A stretch of 64,000 nucleotides of DNA from Scenedesmus sp. ARA3 (GCA_004335835.1 RWJK01001849.1:370049-434048); one strand, 5' to 3'; positions 10,268 through 22,777 are shown, numbered from the stretch's first letter. Numbers and translations: made by a program. Notes: a model not told the origin generated them from the sequence alone.

Positions 10268-12330
10268 CACGCAGCGCGCCCGTGATGCTGCTGCAGCTGC
10301 AGCATCAGAACAGCACTGCGGCTGTCCTTTGTACAAAAAGTGCGCTTGCAGCCTTGCAGCAGCTGTACCGGCACCATGCAGAGCATCCTGGATTGCTCCA
10401 GAGCTCGGGCTGTGTTGGGCTGGCAGCTGCCTGCAAGCTGGTGTCTCGCTACACATCCGTTCTTAGAGCACAACTCAATTTTTGATGCGGGCGGCAGTAT
10501 GAGAGTGACGGGGTACACCTGCGCACTCGCATGCCAGCCTTTTTGAGAGGCGGTGGGGGTCATCAGGCATTGCTTGGCGTTATGTTCCGCGCTATACGGC
10601 GGTCACTGCGGCTGCATGGAGCAACGGCATGTGCTGTCTGCTGCCAGATGGTGGCAGGCTGCCGCGTGGCACGCAGCCGCCAGCTTGCTGCAGCAGTGAC
10701 GCTGCAAGGGCATCAGGCACCAGCAATAGGCTTCTGCTATGCTATGGCAAGCCATTTTTTCTTTGCGAGCGAAGCACTGCGTATTCGGCGGATGGCAGTG
10801 AGTGTGTGTTCGTTGGTTGCTGCTACAGTTGCCAGGGCTCTGGACTCGGGCTGTGTCGTGGCCAACAGCACTGACCACTTGTTGTGAGGTGTTGGAGCCT
10901 GTTATGGTCAGTTTGTGATGTGTGTTTGCAGCATTCCGGTGTGCTGGCATGCCGTGAGACCGATACAGGGATGCAAGGCTGCGACAGGGTAGGCAGAGCA
11001 TACGTCTAGTGGAATTCGTGAATTGCGCGTGGTTCTGGTGTGGCATGTCAGGCATAGCGGTGTATGTGCAGACCTTGGTATCTGACCCCCAGCTGCAGCA
11101 GCTGTGCTGCTGCTGGTGCAGGTGGGATGGCGGGCTCACGATTGCAGGTGCCTCGATTGGATATTCATACCCAGCAGCTGTTTTTGTGCCCTGAAAGGCA
11201 GCAATTGCTAGACATAGCTGGTGCACTGACAACAGGAAAGCAGCACCTGTCACTTGTGAGACTGCGGTCGTCCCATGCCGTAAAGTGTGTTGTGTGCTTT
11301 TCCCTAATGTTTGTGCAGTTCCTACATGTGGATTTCCTCACGCAGGTTGATCTGCTGCAGTCTGCAAAGGGTGCAGCGCTATATGCGGTACCAGCTTCAT
11401 CGGCAAACATGAGTGTGTGGTGTGGAGTGCGTGTGGTGTGACTAGTGCATTATCACTTTGGTGCGTGTCTGGTTGCTTTGTGCTAGTTTGTGCATTGTGT
11501 TGTTCGCTGCTGCAGTGCACACTGCTCCAGTGTTGTGTATGTTGTGGCTGCAACATGCTGCTGTGCGTGGCATGCTGCGCCGCAGCATGGAGCAGCATGT
11601 GTGTTTGGATGGCGCAACTTTGTTTTTGCGCTACGGCTTGTCTTCCTGCAGGCAACACGCAAAGCTGTCTGCTGCAGTCCAGCTTGTACCATGAACATGC
11701 TTTGTGTGAGGGACTGCTATCCTTGGAGGCACCTCAGCCTGCTGACGCTATCATCATGGTTGAACTTTGAGCATGTGGATGCTCTGGTATACTTTGCTGC
11801 TTGCTTGGTTTCTTCTGGCTGCATAAGCCTTTGCATCGTCTGAGGCATGCAGCTGCTGGCTGTGACTGTCATAGTCAGCAATCTTCCTGCTTGGTGGTGG
11901 AGGCTGCATTCAGCCGGTTGCAGCAGTCACTTCAGCTGCATGCTGCAAGCATGCTGCGCACAACTCCGGCTCTGGCGTGTCGTGTGTGCTGCTCAATGAG
12001 GTTCTGTTCAAGCCACATGGTGCCAGGTAGATCCAGTTGCCTGGTGTTCGGCAGTGCCAGAGTTGTAATTAATACCAGTCATTGACCACCCAAGCTATTC
12101 TGCTTTTGGCAAACCAATACAGACATCTGATGTATTGCTGCCCATGTACCCATGTTACATAACGGAACTCGTTCCAGACCCGTCTGTTACAACTGAGAGC
12201 CAGTCGGCTCTTCAAACCCTTGGCATGCGATAAATCTTCGGCCACAACATCAGCAATGCAAACATGTACATGAAACGTCAGCAAGGCCCTGTGGCAGCGC
12301 CGCCGGCTGCATGAGACACCATTCAGTCCT
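10268..12330. other. Intergenic, 2.1 kb between convergent genes
   Basis: The small gene (plus) and the GT32 gene (minus) converge here, so both 3' UTRs lie inside. The sequence is rich in TGC/GCA words. Open frames are short, overlap on both strands and show no domains or exon series. Two minus-strand TGTAA words near 12155-12191 are reported separately. Confidence 0.45.
12155..12191 (-). terminator. Putative TGTAA poly(A) signals of the GT32 gene
   Basis: TTACA on the plus strand (TGTAA on the minus strand) occurs at 12187-12191 and 12155-12159, about 140-175 nt downstream of the minus-strand stop at 12331. Confidence 0.35.
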
Positions 12331-15179
12331 TTACAGCCGCCGCTCTTTTCGGTATTGCTGCTGCTGTAGCCTGCTGCTGCTGAAGCTGCCAATATTACTG
12401 CTGCTACTGCTGCTGCTGCCCAGCTTGCTGGGGCTTCCCCGCGGACTCCCCTTAAAGGGATGTTTTTTGGGACTGCTTGGCCCCACAGCAATGCCCTGCA
12501 GGCCTTGGGCTCTCCGCTTCTTCCTGGGTCCAAACCTTGCGCCTGGGTGTGCTGACAGCCAGCACAGCGCAGCATACACAGCAGCCAGCACGCCGCAGCA
12601 GGCTGATAGTATGATGAATAGGGGGTACAGCAGGCGCATCGTGTGCTGGCGCTGCTTGCTCTGCCGTTGCTGCTTCTTCGCGTCTGCCACTTTGAAGTGG
12701 TCCACCTTCCAGCTGTTGTTGAACATGTGGTACACAAAGGACTCGCTGTTCTCGGCATTCCAGTACCTGCAAGCAGTGGCAAGCCAGATCATGTTTAGGT
12801 TACAGAACACAACAGGCGGCAAAGCTTTGTTGCATGAGAGCAGGATGTACAAGCACAGTACCAGCACTCCGCAGGTGCACCACCCATCACCCTGCACACA
12901 ACGCTGTTGATGATTTGTATGCCTGCCACCTGCAACCCCGACTTGCAGACTCCTGCGTGCATGCCTCTCCTGCTACCCGCGCTCCGGCTGTCCCAACTGA
13001 CCAAACAGTAAGCAACGCCTCCCAATCGTGTGCTGGCAAACCCACCCTTCCGACCCTCCACATGCTCTGTACGTGCTGCTTGCGCTCACCTAAAGTTGCA
13101 GCCGAATGCAGCCTGCGGCAGCACCACTGCATCAGTGACCTGCCCTCCCTCTACAACTTCCTCAGGCTGGCTCCCCATCTGCCGCAGGTAGCTGTGCACC
13201 TCGCTGCTCCAAATGCCCGGCCCTGTGCGCAGCAGGATCGAGGCATCATGGCCCACGCGCTGCTCGATCTTGCCACCATCTGCTGCCTCTTGCTCAATAA
13301 AGGCTTTGATGGCAGCACCCATGCGGCACGCTACTGGGTGGGAGCGCTTGGAGGCCATGGTCCACTGCGTGATCTGGATCTTGTGCACATACGTGGCCTC
13401 CTCAGCTTCCTGCGAAAAGAGGAGAATAGGGTTATGGAGAGCAGCATCCGTGTACACAACGCCAGTGAAAAGCACACGTAGAGAAGGCAAACGTCACAGA
13501 GAGTATGTGCAGCAGCCCTGCCCAGCTGCCGCATTCTGCTGGGCTGCAGAATGGGTGCAAAGAGCCAACAGCGGAGACTGGCGCACTTTGCTGGACAGCT
13601 GCTGCTGCTGCCGCCGCCGCTGCTGCTCGCCTTGCTGTGCCTGCCACAGCTGCTTGGCTGCTGCTGGAGCGCACCTCTTGCGAGTGGAACAGGTTCTCGA
13701 TGCCCACAATGAGCCCAGGCTCAGGGGTGCTGTTGAAGTTGGTCCATTCGCTGAAGGGCCTGCCGCATACTGTGTCTGTGTCTGTGTAGATGCCGCCGTG
13801 CCCACAGAGCACATGGTAGCGCCATGCGTCCGACTTCTCGACTGGTGTTTTCAGCTGATAGAATGCTGCAAGGTTGATGCCAGGGCGGCGACAGCAGCAG
13901 CAGCAGTAACAGCGGCAGCAGTAGCCATGAAACTAACCGTTGCAGCTGGTTGTAACAGCAGGAGGTTGACATGCACCGTGCTCTGGAGTTTTACTGTGTG
14001 GCTGCTAGCCGCGCTAGTAGATGCAAGGCAGTCTGCATGCGGCACCTTGCAGCATTACCTGCGAGCTCTGCTGCAGCAGGTTTGCCATGATGCCATCCAT
14101 AACAGCAGGTCGACAGTGACACCACTTCTGCACCAGGGCAAAGCCCTCACCATACTAACTGGCATGCATGCATGGACCTTACACCACGCCACCCGTTGCG
14201 GGCTCGTTCGCTGCAGCACACCCACTGCTCACAAATTACAGCTGCTCTACCCACAGCCAGCCTGCACCCTTCTGACAATCCTGTGCACTCACTTGGCATG
14301 AACGCCGGGTAGTACCGTTGCATGTACTGCTCGATGTCTGTGTTGTCATACAGCAGCAGGGCATAGCCCTTGTTGAACCTGCCCCAGCTGAGCATGGAGA
14401 GAATCTGATGAGGCGCAAGCTGGTGCTTGTCTTTCATTGTCATGTGTATCAGTTTTGGGATGCCTTCAGGTTGTGGTAGCACCCTGAGGTACAGCAGAGG
14501 GTCCAGCACCAGCTGGATGTCCGGCGCTGCTAGCTGCATGATGGTGGTTGCGGTTGTTATGTCTGTCATGGTGCGCGGCAGGCGCAGCTCGGGGCCATTG
14601 ACCCGCAGAAATTCCTGCAAGGGCAGGGTATGCATACATAAATGGTGTTTGCAGGGTGCGATAGTGTGACCCATGAGCACTGCATCATGCTGTTGCCAGG
14701 CTGCCGCTGTGGTGCAGCTGGTGCTTGCTGCATTCAGGGCTGAGTGCTGCTGGTGGATTGCACTGCTCCCCATTCATGCATGCTGTGGTTCACACCTGAT
14801 GCCATCTGCTGCTGCTGCTGCTGAAGCACACAGCAGCATTAGACACTGCAACGAGCTTGTATGACTGATCATATGTGGCTTCAAGCTTGCAGGACAGCAG
14901 TTGCAGCTTTTCTTCCTGCTGCCTGATGCCCACCTGCAGCTCCTCATATATGCTGTCCCCTCTCCAGACACGTCCTTTACTTGCTTTGTTGCACTTTGCA
15001 CCTGTGCGTATGTCTGGCTTCTGCTCAAAGAAGGGCCATACACTCCGCAGTTGCCTGCTACTCGAAGAAGCTGCTGCGGTGCTCCAGGTGCTGCTGCTGT
15101 TGTTGCTGGTGCTGCTGCTGCTGCTACAGCAGATGCAGCCAAGTAGCAGCAGGCACAGCAGGCAGCTTGCTGTACTCAT
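12331..15179 (-). CDS. GT32 (OCH1/MIPC-synthase-like) DXD glycosyltransferase
   Basis: Exons 14934-15179, 14293-14614, 13675-13865, 13090-13409 and 12331-12766 join in phase to about 504 aa. The start is firm: an in-frame TAG sits 9 nt before the ATG. The N-terminus (ASCLLCLLLLGCICC) is a signal peptide or signal anchor. Then come IPKLIHMTMKDK, the equivalent of the family's IPKxIHQ motif; KSDAWRYHVLCGHGG; and the DXD metal and sugar-nucleotide site in GGIYTDTDT. HKIQITQWTMASKRSHP follows, and YHMFNNSW near the end. A membrane helix (RLLYPLFIILSACCGVLAAV) and a basic-Ser tail close the protein. A C-terminal helix recalls yeast-type inositol-phosphoceramide mannosyltransferases more than OCH1. 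It should act in the Golgi lumen; donor and acceptor are inferred only. The first donor is uncertain: 14934 (CAG|gtgggc) or 14847 (GCA|gtgtct) both keep frame. Confidence 0.8.
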
Positions 15180-16148
15180 TATGTTCTACTTTTAGTCATC
15201 ATTAAAAACGCCATTCAGCACAATTGGGCAGCGTATACCCCTCGTGCCTCTCTTCGAGCTCTGAAGGCGAAGGGTCCTGGTGAGTGGCTTCTGTGCCTTT
15301 CCGGCACGTCAACGACGTATAGACGTTCTTTATTAAAGTGCACTTAGCACAAAAAGAGTTAACGATGAGCAAGTGCAGCTCCGCAGCAATTGATAATGCT
15401 TGCAAGACAGCTGGGCTTTGAATCCTGCAGACCAAAATTCTGGGCGATGTGTCTGCAAAATCCCAGCCAGCAGTCTTATGATGTTGTCACACATAATGTT
15501 TGCATATCTCGCCGTCTGCATGGTTCGAGTCTGAAGGGTGGAGAGTTATGCAGCACCCTACTGCTGGCCTGACACAATATATCATCTACATGCTACCAGC
15601 ACCATGGGAGATTAGGGTGCATAGTTATGGTGTTTATTTTGTAGAGGGCACGTTGTTTATCCACCTGCTGTTATGAGTGTTACCCACTTCTTCCTTTCAG
15701 CCATCCATCTCCTCCACTTTACTCCAGTTGCACCTGCCGTTGCACATGCAAAACGTGGCTACTGCGCTTTGTGTGGTTGCCCTGCCACCTCAACATAGAT
15801 ACAGATTTTCTGTTCCAACCAAACATCCACTTCTCAGTGGGAAAGATGCAGCAGCTGAGCAACACCTGTTGTGACCAAAATGCGGGGTGTTGTGTGCGCA
15901 AAGCAGCTCAAGGCTCAAACAACCAATGGCAGCAAACCCTTCCGTTCTTCACCCACACAGCTTTGCAACGGACTCAGCACCCTCCATCTCAACTTTCAAC
16001 TCAGGCCAGCAACAGATCTGGCACAGCACTGTTCAATTTTCCCGACCTAACTGCGGTTTCTTCGTCCCCTTCTTCGCACACCACAACCACCATCTTCATC
16101 TCAGAGGTGCAAGCTCACACACCTGCCTCACTCTTCACCACCACCGCT
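15180..16148. other. Intergenic between two minus-strand genes
   Basis: Holds the promoter of the GT32 gene and the 3' UTR of the repeat-protein gene. It is less CAG-rich than its surroundings. No exon, tRNA cloverleaf or repeat array was recognised. Confidence 0.45.
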
Positions 16149-18553
16149 TCAGTTGAAGCTCCTGCCCACGCTGTCCTGCACCAGGGGCTTGTTCAGCTTG
16201 GCGCCAGAGATGGGGTACACGGGCTTGCCGGACTGCACCTTGTTAGTAACGCCCACCTGCTTGCTCAGCTTCTGGCCCGCCTTCTTGGCCTGCTTGTTGG
16301 CCTTGCCCAGGGAGGGGGTGCTGATGGAGGGGCCACTACCCTTCAGGGCGCTCTTCACAGCACCTGGCAAGAGAGATGTATGATGCAGCAGCAGCAGCCG
16401 AACCACACGTCAGCATATACACAAGACGCACTGCAAGCACTGTGCAACTCTTGCTGCTGCAAAATCAGGCAGCGCTTCAGACCAAACGTCGCCTACAGTC
16501 ACGGTCTGCTGCAGCTCCAAATGCAACACTGCTCAACCTCACTGCAAAGCACTGGCAGGAATCGTGCCTAACAACGCAGTTTCTCCACTCACCCGCAGCG
16601 TTGTCCTGCTGCACAGCGCCAGCGGGGTCCCTGTAATCCTCAGAGTCACCCCTCACATCACGGTTGAGGTCGGCCAGAGCCGCCAGCGGGTTGGCGGGCA
16701 GCGCAGAGATGCCCTTGCCCTTGAGCAGGCCCTTGGCCTTGTCCTTGACGTCACTGGCGGCATCAGCGATGTCTGAGCCCACGTCAGAGCCGCCAGCCTG
16801 GCTCTTGGCCTTCTTCAGCGCGTCTGCGCAGCAGTGGTTGTACATGTCACAGTCCACATATGAGCTGGTTACGCACACGTGTGTTACGTGTTTGTAAGTG
16901 ATGCATGTGATTATCAGGCAGATCCAGCTGGCGCACAGCCTCCAACAGGACAACTAGCACCACATGCAGCTGCCGTAGGTGCTACCTACAACATTTTGAC
17001 CTGCAGTATTGTGTCTGTCAACACTTGGTCGTTCACAGTATTGTCTGCTGCGTGCGTGAAACGCCTTCGTACCGAGCTGGCACTGGAGAAGTTCCACTTG
17101 CGCAGTGCACACTACCGCAAGTGGCTGCTATCAGCCACACGCCCCACTGGAGCAGTGATAGCGAACATGTCCATTGCTCCGCTTAGACAAGCGAGACATC
17201 TCCACAGCGACATGCATAGCACACACATGTGCCCTAAGGGACAGAGGTCACCAGATCTCACCCACCGCTCTTCAGCCAGGCAGCATGCGCCAAGCGTTAC
17301 ATGCAGCTGCTATGCTGTTACAAGTACAGTACAGATTTCCGGGCACACGCGCTACCCTCAAAAACAGCAGCACACTCACAGTACTGCAGCTAGCTGACGT
17401 ATTATAAGCTGATGAAAGCTTGCTGGAGTAGCTGCTTCACCACACATGCAGCACCACCCACCTGAGGCTGCGTCCAGCTGCACTGCGCCCGCGGGGTCCC
17501 TGTAGCCGCTGGCAGCGTCGCGCACGTCGGCGTTCTGGTCGGCCACAGCCGCCAGCGGGTTGGCGGGCAGCGCGGAGATGCCCTTGCCCTTGAGCAGGCC
17601 CTTGGCGTTGTCCTTGGCGTCACTGGCAGCACCAGCGATGTCTGAGCCCACGTCGGAGCCGCCGGCCTGGCTCTTGGCCTTCTTCAGCGCGTCTGCGCAG
17701 CACAGATTCACGTGTGTCGACAGAGGGTTTGAATGTGCGTCAGGGGCAGCACATAGCAGGCGCGCAGGTGTGTGCTTTGGGGGTTACCCATGCAGCCTGC
17801 TTGCTGGCATGACTGTGATGTTCATAGCTGGCACCACTTGCACCTGTCACAGGTGCTAATTGGCTGTTGTACCATCCTGTCACCGATCAAGCCCATAACA
17901 AAAAAACACCAGCGCCCTCAGCGGGATTGCAGCATGGTGGCCAGATGTGCGCACATCTTATGTCTAGTCCACCATCCTAAGAAGCATGCACTGCAATAGT
18001 GCAGGAGACTGCTGCTCTACGAACAGTGCAGCCTACTGAACTTGTGCAGTGCGCACTGCTGGGGATGCTCGCTTCAGCCCCACACCTCACTCGAGCCATT
18101 CCAGTCAAACATGTTCTGCGGCATTTGTCCCACAGTCTTTGACATCCACAAAAGCAAAGTACTGCGCCACTGTGGCGCGCCTGTGTAGCACCCACCCGAG
18201 GCTGCGTCCAGCTGCACTGCGCCCGCGGGGTCCCTGTAGCCGCTGGCGGCGTCGCGCACGTCAGCGTTCTGGTCGGCCACAGCTGCCAGGGGGTTGGCGG
18301 GCAGCGCAGAGATGCCCTTGCCCTTCAGCAGGCCCTTGGCCTTGTCCTTGGCGTCATCTGCAGCGCTGCCGACCTTGTCACCAAGGTTGGTGGTGCTAGT
18401 CTTGCTCTTGGCTGCCTCCAGGATGTCTGCAGCGGCAGCAGCAGGCATAGCAAGCATAGTTAGTACACAACCGGAGATGCAGGAAGCCTTCAGCTGGCAC
18501 ATGGGACGAGGTTGGTGGTGCTGCTCTTGCCCTTGGCTGCCACCAGGATGTTC

Positions 18554-18609
<56 letters not shown>

Positions 18610-21600
18610 GACAGGCAGGCGGCGTAAGATCACCAACTGCAGATGCTAGAAGCCTTCAGCTAGCACATGCACGCCACTGCAAAAGGCGGAAAGATGCCGA
18701 AATCCCAGCACACCTCAAGATGGCTTGATAAAAACATAATTTCAAGGTGACCCCAATACCACCACAAAGACTAGCATAATGCCTTATTTGAGAGCAGGCT
18801 GCCCCATTGGGCGGCGTTTGCAGGTCTGTGGAGTCACCGCTCAATGGTGCAGCCTGCTCAAATGCGGCATTGCAGGAGACACCAACCCTGGCACACCAAA
18901 GCTTTGCTTGAAGGTGCGCAGCTTTGCTTTTTTCATGCTGGACTGTCCATCTTTACCCCCTCTGACAGGAGCAACCCAGAACCCTATTAGCCCTGTTCTC
19001 TCTCTTGTTTATGCATAGCTGATCGCAAATATCAGCAGGCAAGCCTGATCTTGATGCGCAGGCCGTACAACTTGTAGCAGCTGACCAAATACACAGCACA
19101 GACAAGACATATTTGACAGCATGCCAGGCCTGCAGCCCACCTGGTGCAGCGTCCTGGGGGGTGGAGATGAAGGGGTCCCTGTAGTCAGTGGCATCATTGC
19201 GCACGTCAGCGTTCTGGTCCGCCACAGCCGCCAGGGGGTTGGCGGGCAGCGCGGAGATGCCCTTGCCCTTGAGCAGGCCCTTGGCCTTGTCCTTGGCGTC
19301 ACTGGCGGCACCAGCGATGTCTGAGCCCACGTCAGAGCCGCCGGTCTGGCTCTTGGCCTTCTTCAGCGCGTCTGTGCAGCGGTAGCAAAGGTTGCACAAC
19401 AGCCAACAGTTGAAGGCCTAGCTCTTGGTCTGAGTGGCATGAATGCAAGGCAGCTGAGCTCAGCTATATGCAGGCACAGCCTGCTTGCGCTGCAAAACCT
19501 ACAGCAAGGAGTTGCAGGCCTTGGCCCCATCAAGGCTGCCTGAAACCGTGCACAGCACTAACTAATATGTCACAGCGCAGCATCCACCATGTTCAAAGTT
19601 CCCTCCTTGCAGCACTGCCCTGCTGCTCATCACCAAAAAGATGCCTGCAAGGCATCACCACATACAAACCTCCACACTGGGCCGCATTGACCCAAGCTAT
19701 CACTTTCATCAAGCACAAAGCAGCACCCACCTGAAGCAGCGTCCAGCTGCACTGCGCCTGCGGGGTCCCTGTAGTCAGTGGCCAGGTCGCGCACGTCAGC
19801 GTTCTGGTCCGCCACAGCAGCCAGGGGGTTGGCGGGCAGCGCGGAGATGCCCTTGCCTTTGAGCAGGCCCTTGGCCTTGTCCTTGGCGTCCCTGGCGGCA
19901 CCAGCAATGTCTGAGCCCACATCAGAGCCGCCCGCCTGGCTCTTGGCCTTCTTCAGCGCGTCTGCGCAGCGGTAGCAAAGGTTGCACAACAGCCAATAGT
20001 TGACGGCTTAGCTCGTGGTCTGGGTGGCATGAATGGAATGTTATGTTTTTCGACCTATATGCAGGCGTAGCCTTCTTGCACTGCAAACCGTACAGCAGGA
20101 AGTTGCAGGCCTTGCACCATCAAAGCTGCCTAAGACCGTGCACAGCACTAACTGGTGCGTCACAGCGCAGCACTGTCCTGCTGCACAGCGCCTAAAAGAT
20201 GCCTGCAAGGCATCACCACGCACACACACCACACAGGACCGCGTCGACCCAACTCAGCAGTTTAAGTACAAAGCAGCACCCACCTGAAGCAGCGTCCAGC
20301 TGCACTGCGCCTGCCGGGTCCCTGTAGTCAGTGGCCAGGTCACGCACGTCTGCGTTCTGGTCCGCCACAGCGGCCAGGGGGTTGGCGGGCAGCGCGCTGC
20401 TGCTGCCGCTGCCGAAGAGGCTCTTGGCCTTGGTGGCAGCGTCGTCAGCAGCAGAGGAGAGCTTGTCGCCGGCATCTGACACGCCCAGGTCGGGGGTGGA
20501 CACACTGCCACTGGACAGCGAGTCTACATTTTGAACAGACAGCAGGGTGCGCACGGGTGTGGCGGAGTGGGCAGGGCAGAGCAGGGAATGCAGAAGGGTC
20601 AGATGAGAAGCCATGGGCAACAGCCAGGAAGCATCGAGCTGGATGCACCGCTTTTGTGATAGCTGCGGCAGCAAACACGCAGGCAGGCAGCCAGGCAGAT
20701 ACATTGGTACTGAGCAGGCGGGGTTGTGTCGCACCTGCCACCTTGTCCTGTGGTGTAGCAATGGCGGGGTCCCTGTAGCTATCTGCTGCATCACGCACGT
20801 CAGCATTCAGGTCAGCCAGTGCAGCCAGGGGGTTGGATGGCAGGGCGCTGCTGCTGTCCTTGCCAAACATGCCCTTGGAAAAGGTCTTGCCGGCGTCCGC
20901 TGTGACGCCTCCCACATCCAACTTGTTTGGGTCGGAGAGGTCTGGCAGGTCGCTGGTGCTTGGCAGCTTGTCTGCAACAAGTGGTGTATGCACACACCAT
21001 AACATGCACGCATGTTTATATAAGAGTATCATAGAAAGGCATTATAGTGTTGCCACACGTGGGTATAACGAGTGTTTGCTGGGCAGCTTGTCTGCAGCAA
21101 GTGTTTGTATTTGCGTTGTGTATGAGTGTGTCATCAGGTGGTGAAGCGTTGCAGTATGTGGGGGTGCAAGGGGGATGCTTCAACGTGTGGGAAGGGGCAT
21201 CATCGCCAGGAACTATTGTAGCGGCAGCAGCGTTGGTATCTGGCCAGACCATGCCTGGTCTGTCAAACACACAGCACTGCTGCTGCCACCATAGGTGATG
21301 TGAAGACTGGTGCGAGTTTGCTGGCTTGCTAGCCAAAGGCATGTCAACAATGACATTGGGAGGCTAGAGCCGCACGCATGCAGGCTATGGTACAAGAACG
21401 CGGCTGACGCCACAACATCAGGTTACAAAGCCGCGTGCCAGCGTTGCGGTGCGACCTGGGTGTCTGGGTGGTGCGACCTGGGTAACCTTGCTGGTTTGGC
21501 TCAGCAACTAACGCTTCAGACATCCTTGCATGTTGCAATCCACAACCGGGAGCAGCAAGAAGGGCTGCCAAAGCACACGCAACCAACAGCTACAGCAACA

Positions 21601-22777
21601 GACAGAAGCAATTAGGTCCTTGACAGGCATCTGGGTGCCGCATGCCAGGATATGTGCATGCACAGGGGCTGCAACCTGGCAGGGAAACAGTCCAGGTGCA
21701 TTGTTGATGCACAAGGGAAAGGAGCAAGGCTCAGCACGGCATAGAGAGCACCCACAAACAACAGCCACCCACCTGCCACCTTGTCCTGTGGTGTGGCAAT
21801 GGCGGGGTCCCTGTAGCCGGAGGCGGTGTCGCGCACGTCAGCGTTGAGGTCAGCTGCATCAAACAGCACTGCAGGCAGGCGGTGGAGGGGTGGGCAGGCA
21901 GCAGGGAGCGCATCAGACACAACACCGATCAGAAGTGCGGCAGCGGGCTGCAGATGTAGATATTGTAAGTGCAAATGCAGCAGTTGAGTTTTTCAATGAG
22001 CTACCTGCTGCGCTGGCACAACTGCTTGTGACGCACACCACGATGAAACACATGTGCTGCCTGTGCCCTGCTGCATGCATGCATGTATGCATGTATGCAT
22101 GCAGCAGCAATGCGCATGAGTGCATTGTCACTTGGAGCAACCTTACGCATGCATATGGCTGTAGAAGCCTAGCAATGCACCATAGCTGTGCAATGCATGA
22201 AAAGCACGTCATGCGCAGCTGTCTGCTGCACCCAGGGTAAGCCATCAGCATGAACGCTGCACCACAACAACAGTGTCACCAGTGTGATCTCTCGATCTCA
22301 CCTGATGGTGCTGCCACACCAGGGCTCATCTTGGAGGAGCTGGGCTGGCCAGCCACAACAGCAGCGGGGCTTGGTGCCACGGTCATGTCAGCAGCCAGGG
22401 CAGGAGCAGCAGCACCCACCTGCAGGCATAACACAGGCAGGCAGCATCCAAGGATAGGGTCAGTCAATGCAGGTGGCAAATGCAAGTTCACATGCATTGC
22501 GTATCTAGCTCATTGGTGCTTGGCAGTCGTATGGGTGCTGAACAGCCCTGATCACTGCTGATTGCTGCTGATCACTGTGATCACAGCAGCACATGCCATC
22601 CAAGGGACCCACCAGCAGAGAGGCAGCAGACAGGGTGGCAATGGCAGCATTGCACCTCTCGTCAGGTGTAGCATGTGCAGCCACACTGCGTGGCTGGCTG
22701 CTCCTGGAGCCCCTGCTGCTGAGCAGGGACTGCCCAGGGCGGGTGGAGGCACGGCAGAGGGACATCACTGGAGCCAT
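16149..22777 (-). CDS. Thylakoid-lumen-targeted protein with eight exon-encoded ~77-aa repeats
   Basis: Eleven exons: 22613-22777, 22302-22419, 21773-21853, 20735-20971, 20284-20523, 19731-19961, 19141-19371, 18196-18426, 17462-17692, 16593-16823 and 16149-16363, giving about 736 aa. Residues 1-~45 form a Ser/Arg-rich chloroplast transit peptide (MAPVMSLCRASTRPG). A hydrophobic stretch (AAIATLSAASLL, VGAAAPALA) ending in an Ala-x-Ala site follows, without twin Arg. This is a bipartite, Sec-type lumen signal. Eight repeats follow, the first truncated. Each holds ALP(A/S)NPLAA, then DVR, then YRDP; the N-terminal half is Lys/Ala/Asp-rich (SDAKDKAKGLLKGKG), like LEA-type helices. The lysine-rich 70-aa tail begins AVKSALKGSG. 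Every repeat exon is phase 1-1, so copies can be gained or skipped without frameshift. I do not recognise the family. The start could instead be an upstream ATG near 22861. Confidence 0.85.
18508..18555 (-). pseudogene. Orphan partial copy of a repeat exon start
   Basis: The plus-strand words gaggttggtggtgctgctct and ttggctgccaccaggatgtt repeat, with a few changes, the 5' part of the exon at 18196-18426 (18381-18430). The copy lacks the rest of the exon and runs straight into the CAG tract at 18554. It lies in the intron between the exons at 18426 and 19141. Confidence 0.7.
18554..18608. repeat. (CAG)n microsatellite in an intron
   Basis: About 18 uninterrupted GCA/CAG triplets, directly next to a broken copy of a repeat exon. 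Confidence 0.95.
22075..22102. repeat. ATGC-rich microsatellite
   Basis: Alternating gcatgcatgcatgtatgcat units with minor variation, in the first long intron region of the repeat-protein gene. Confidence 0.7.

Larger units (their letters stand above)
16593..20523 (-). repeat. Tandem array of duplicated repeat exons (R1-R6)
   Basis: Five exons of exactly 231 nt (16593, 17462, 18196, 19141 and 19731 as left ends) and one of 240 nt (20284-20523) are near-copies. R1-R5 share the core AKGLLKGKGISALPANPL. The 240-nt copy has KAKSLFGSGSSSALP instead. The introns beside 19371 and 19961 are also alike: both begin gcggtagcaaaggttgcac and both hold gtgcacagcactaact. The last duplications therefore copied exon plus intron (unit ~550-590 bp) and are recent. 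Confidence 0.9.

Noticed and set aside
15510..15540. ggttcgagtct, similar to a tRNA T-loop
   Set aside because: No matching acceptor, D or anticodon stems nearby.
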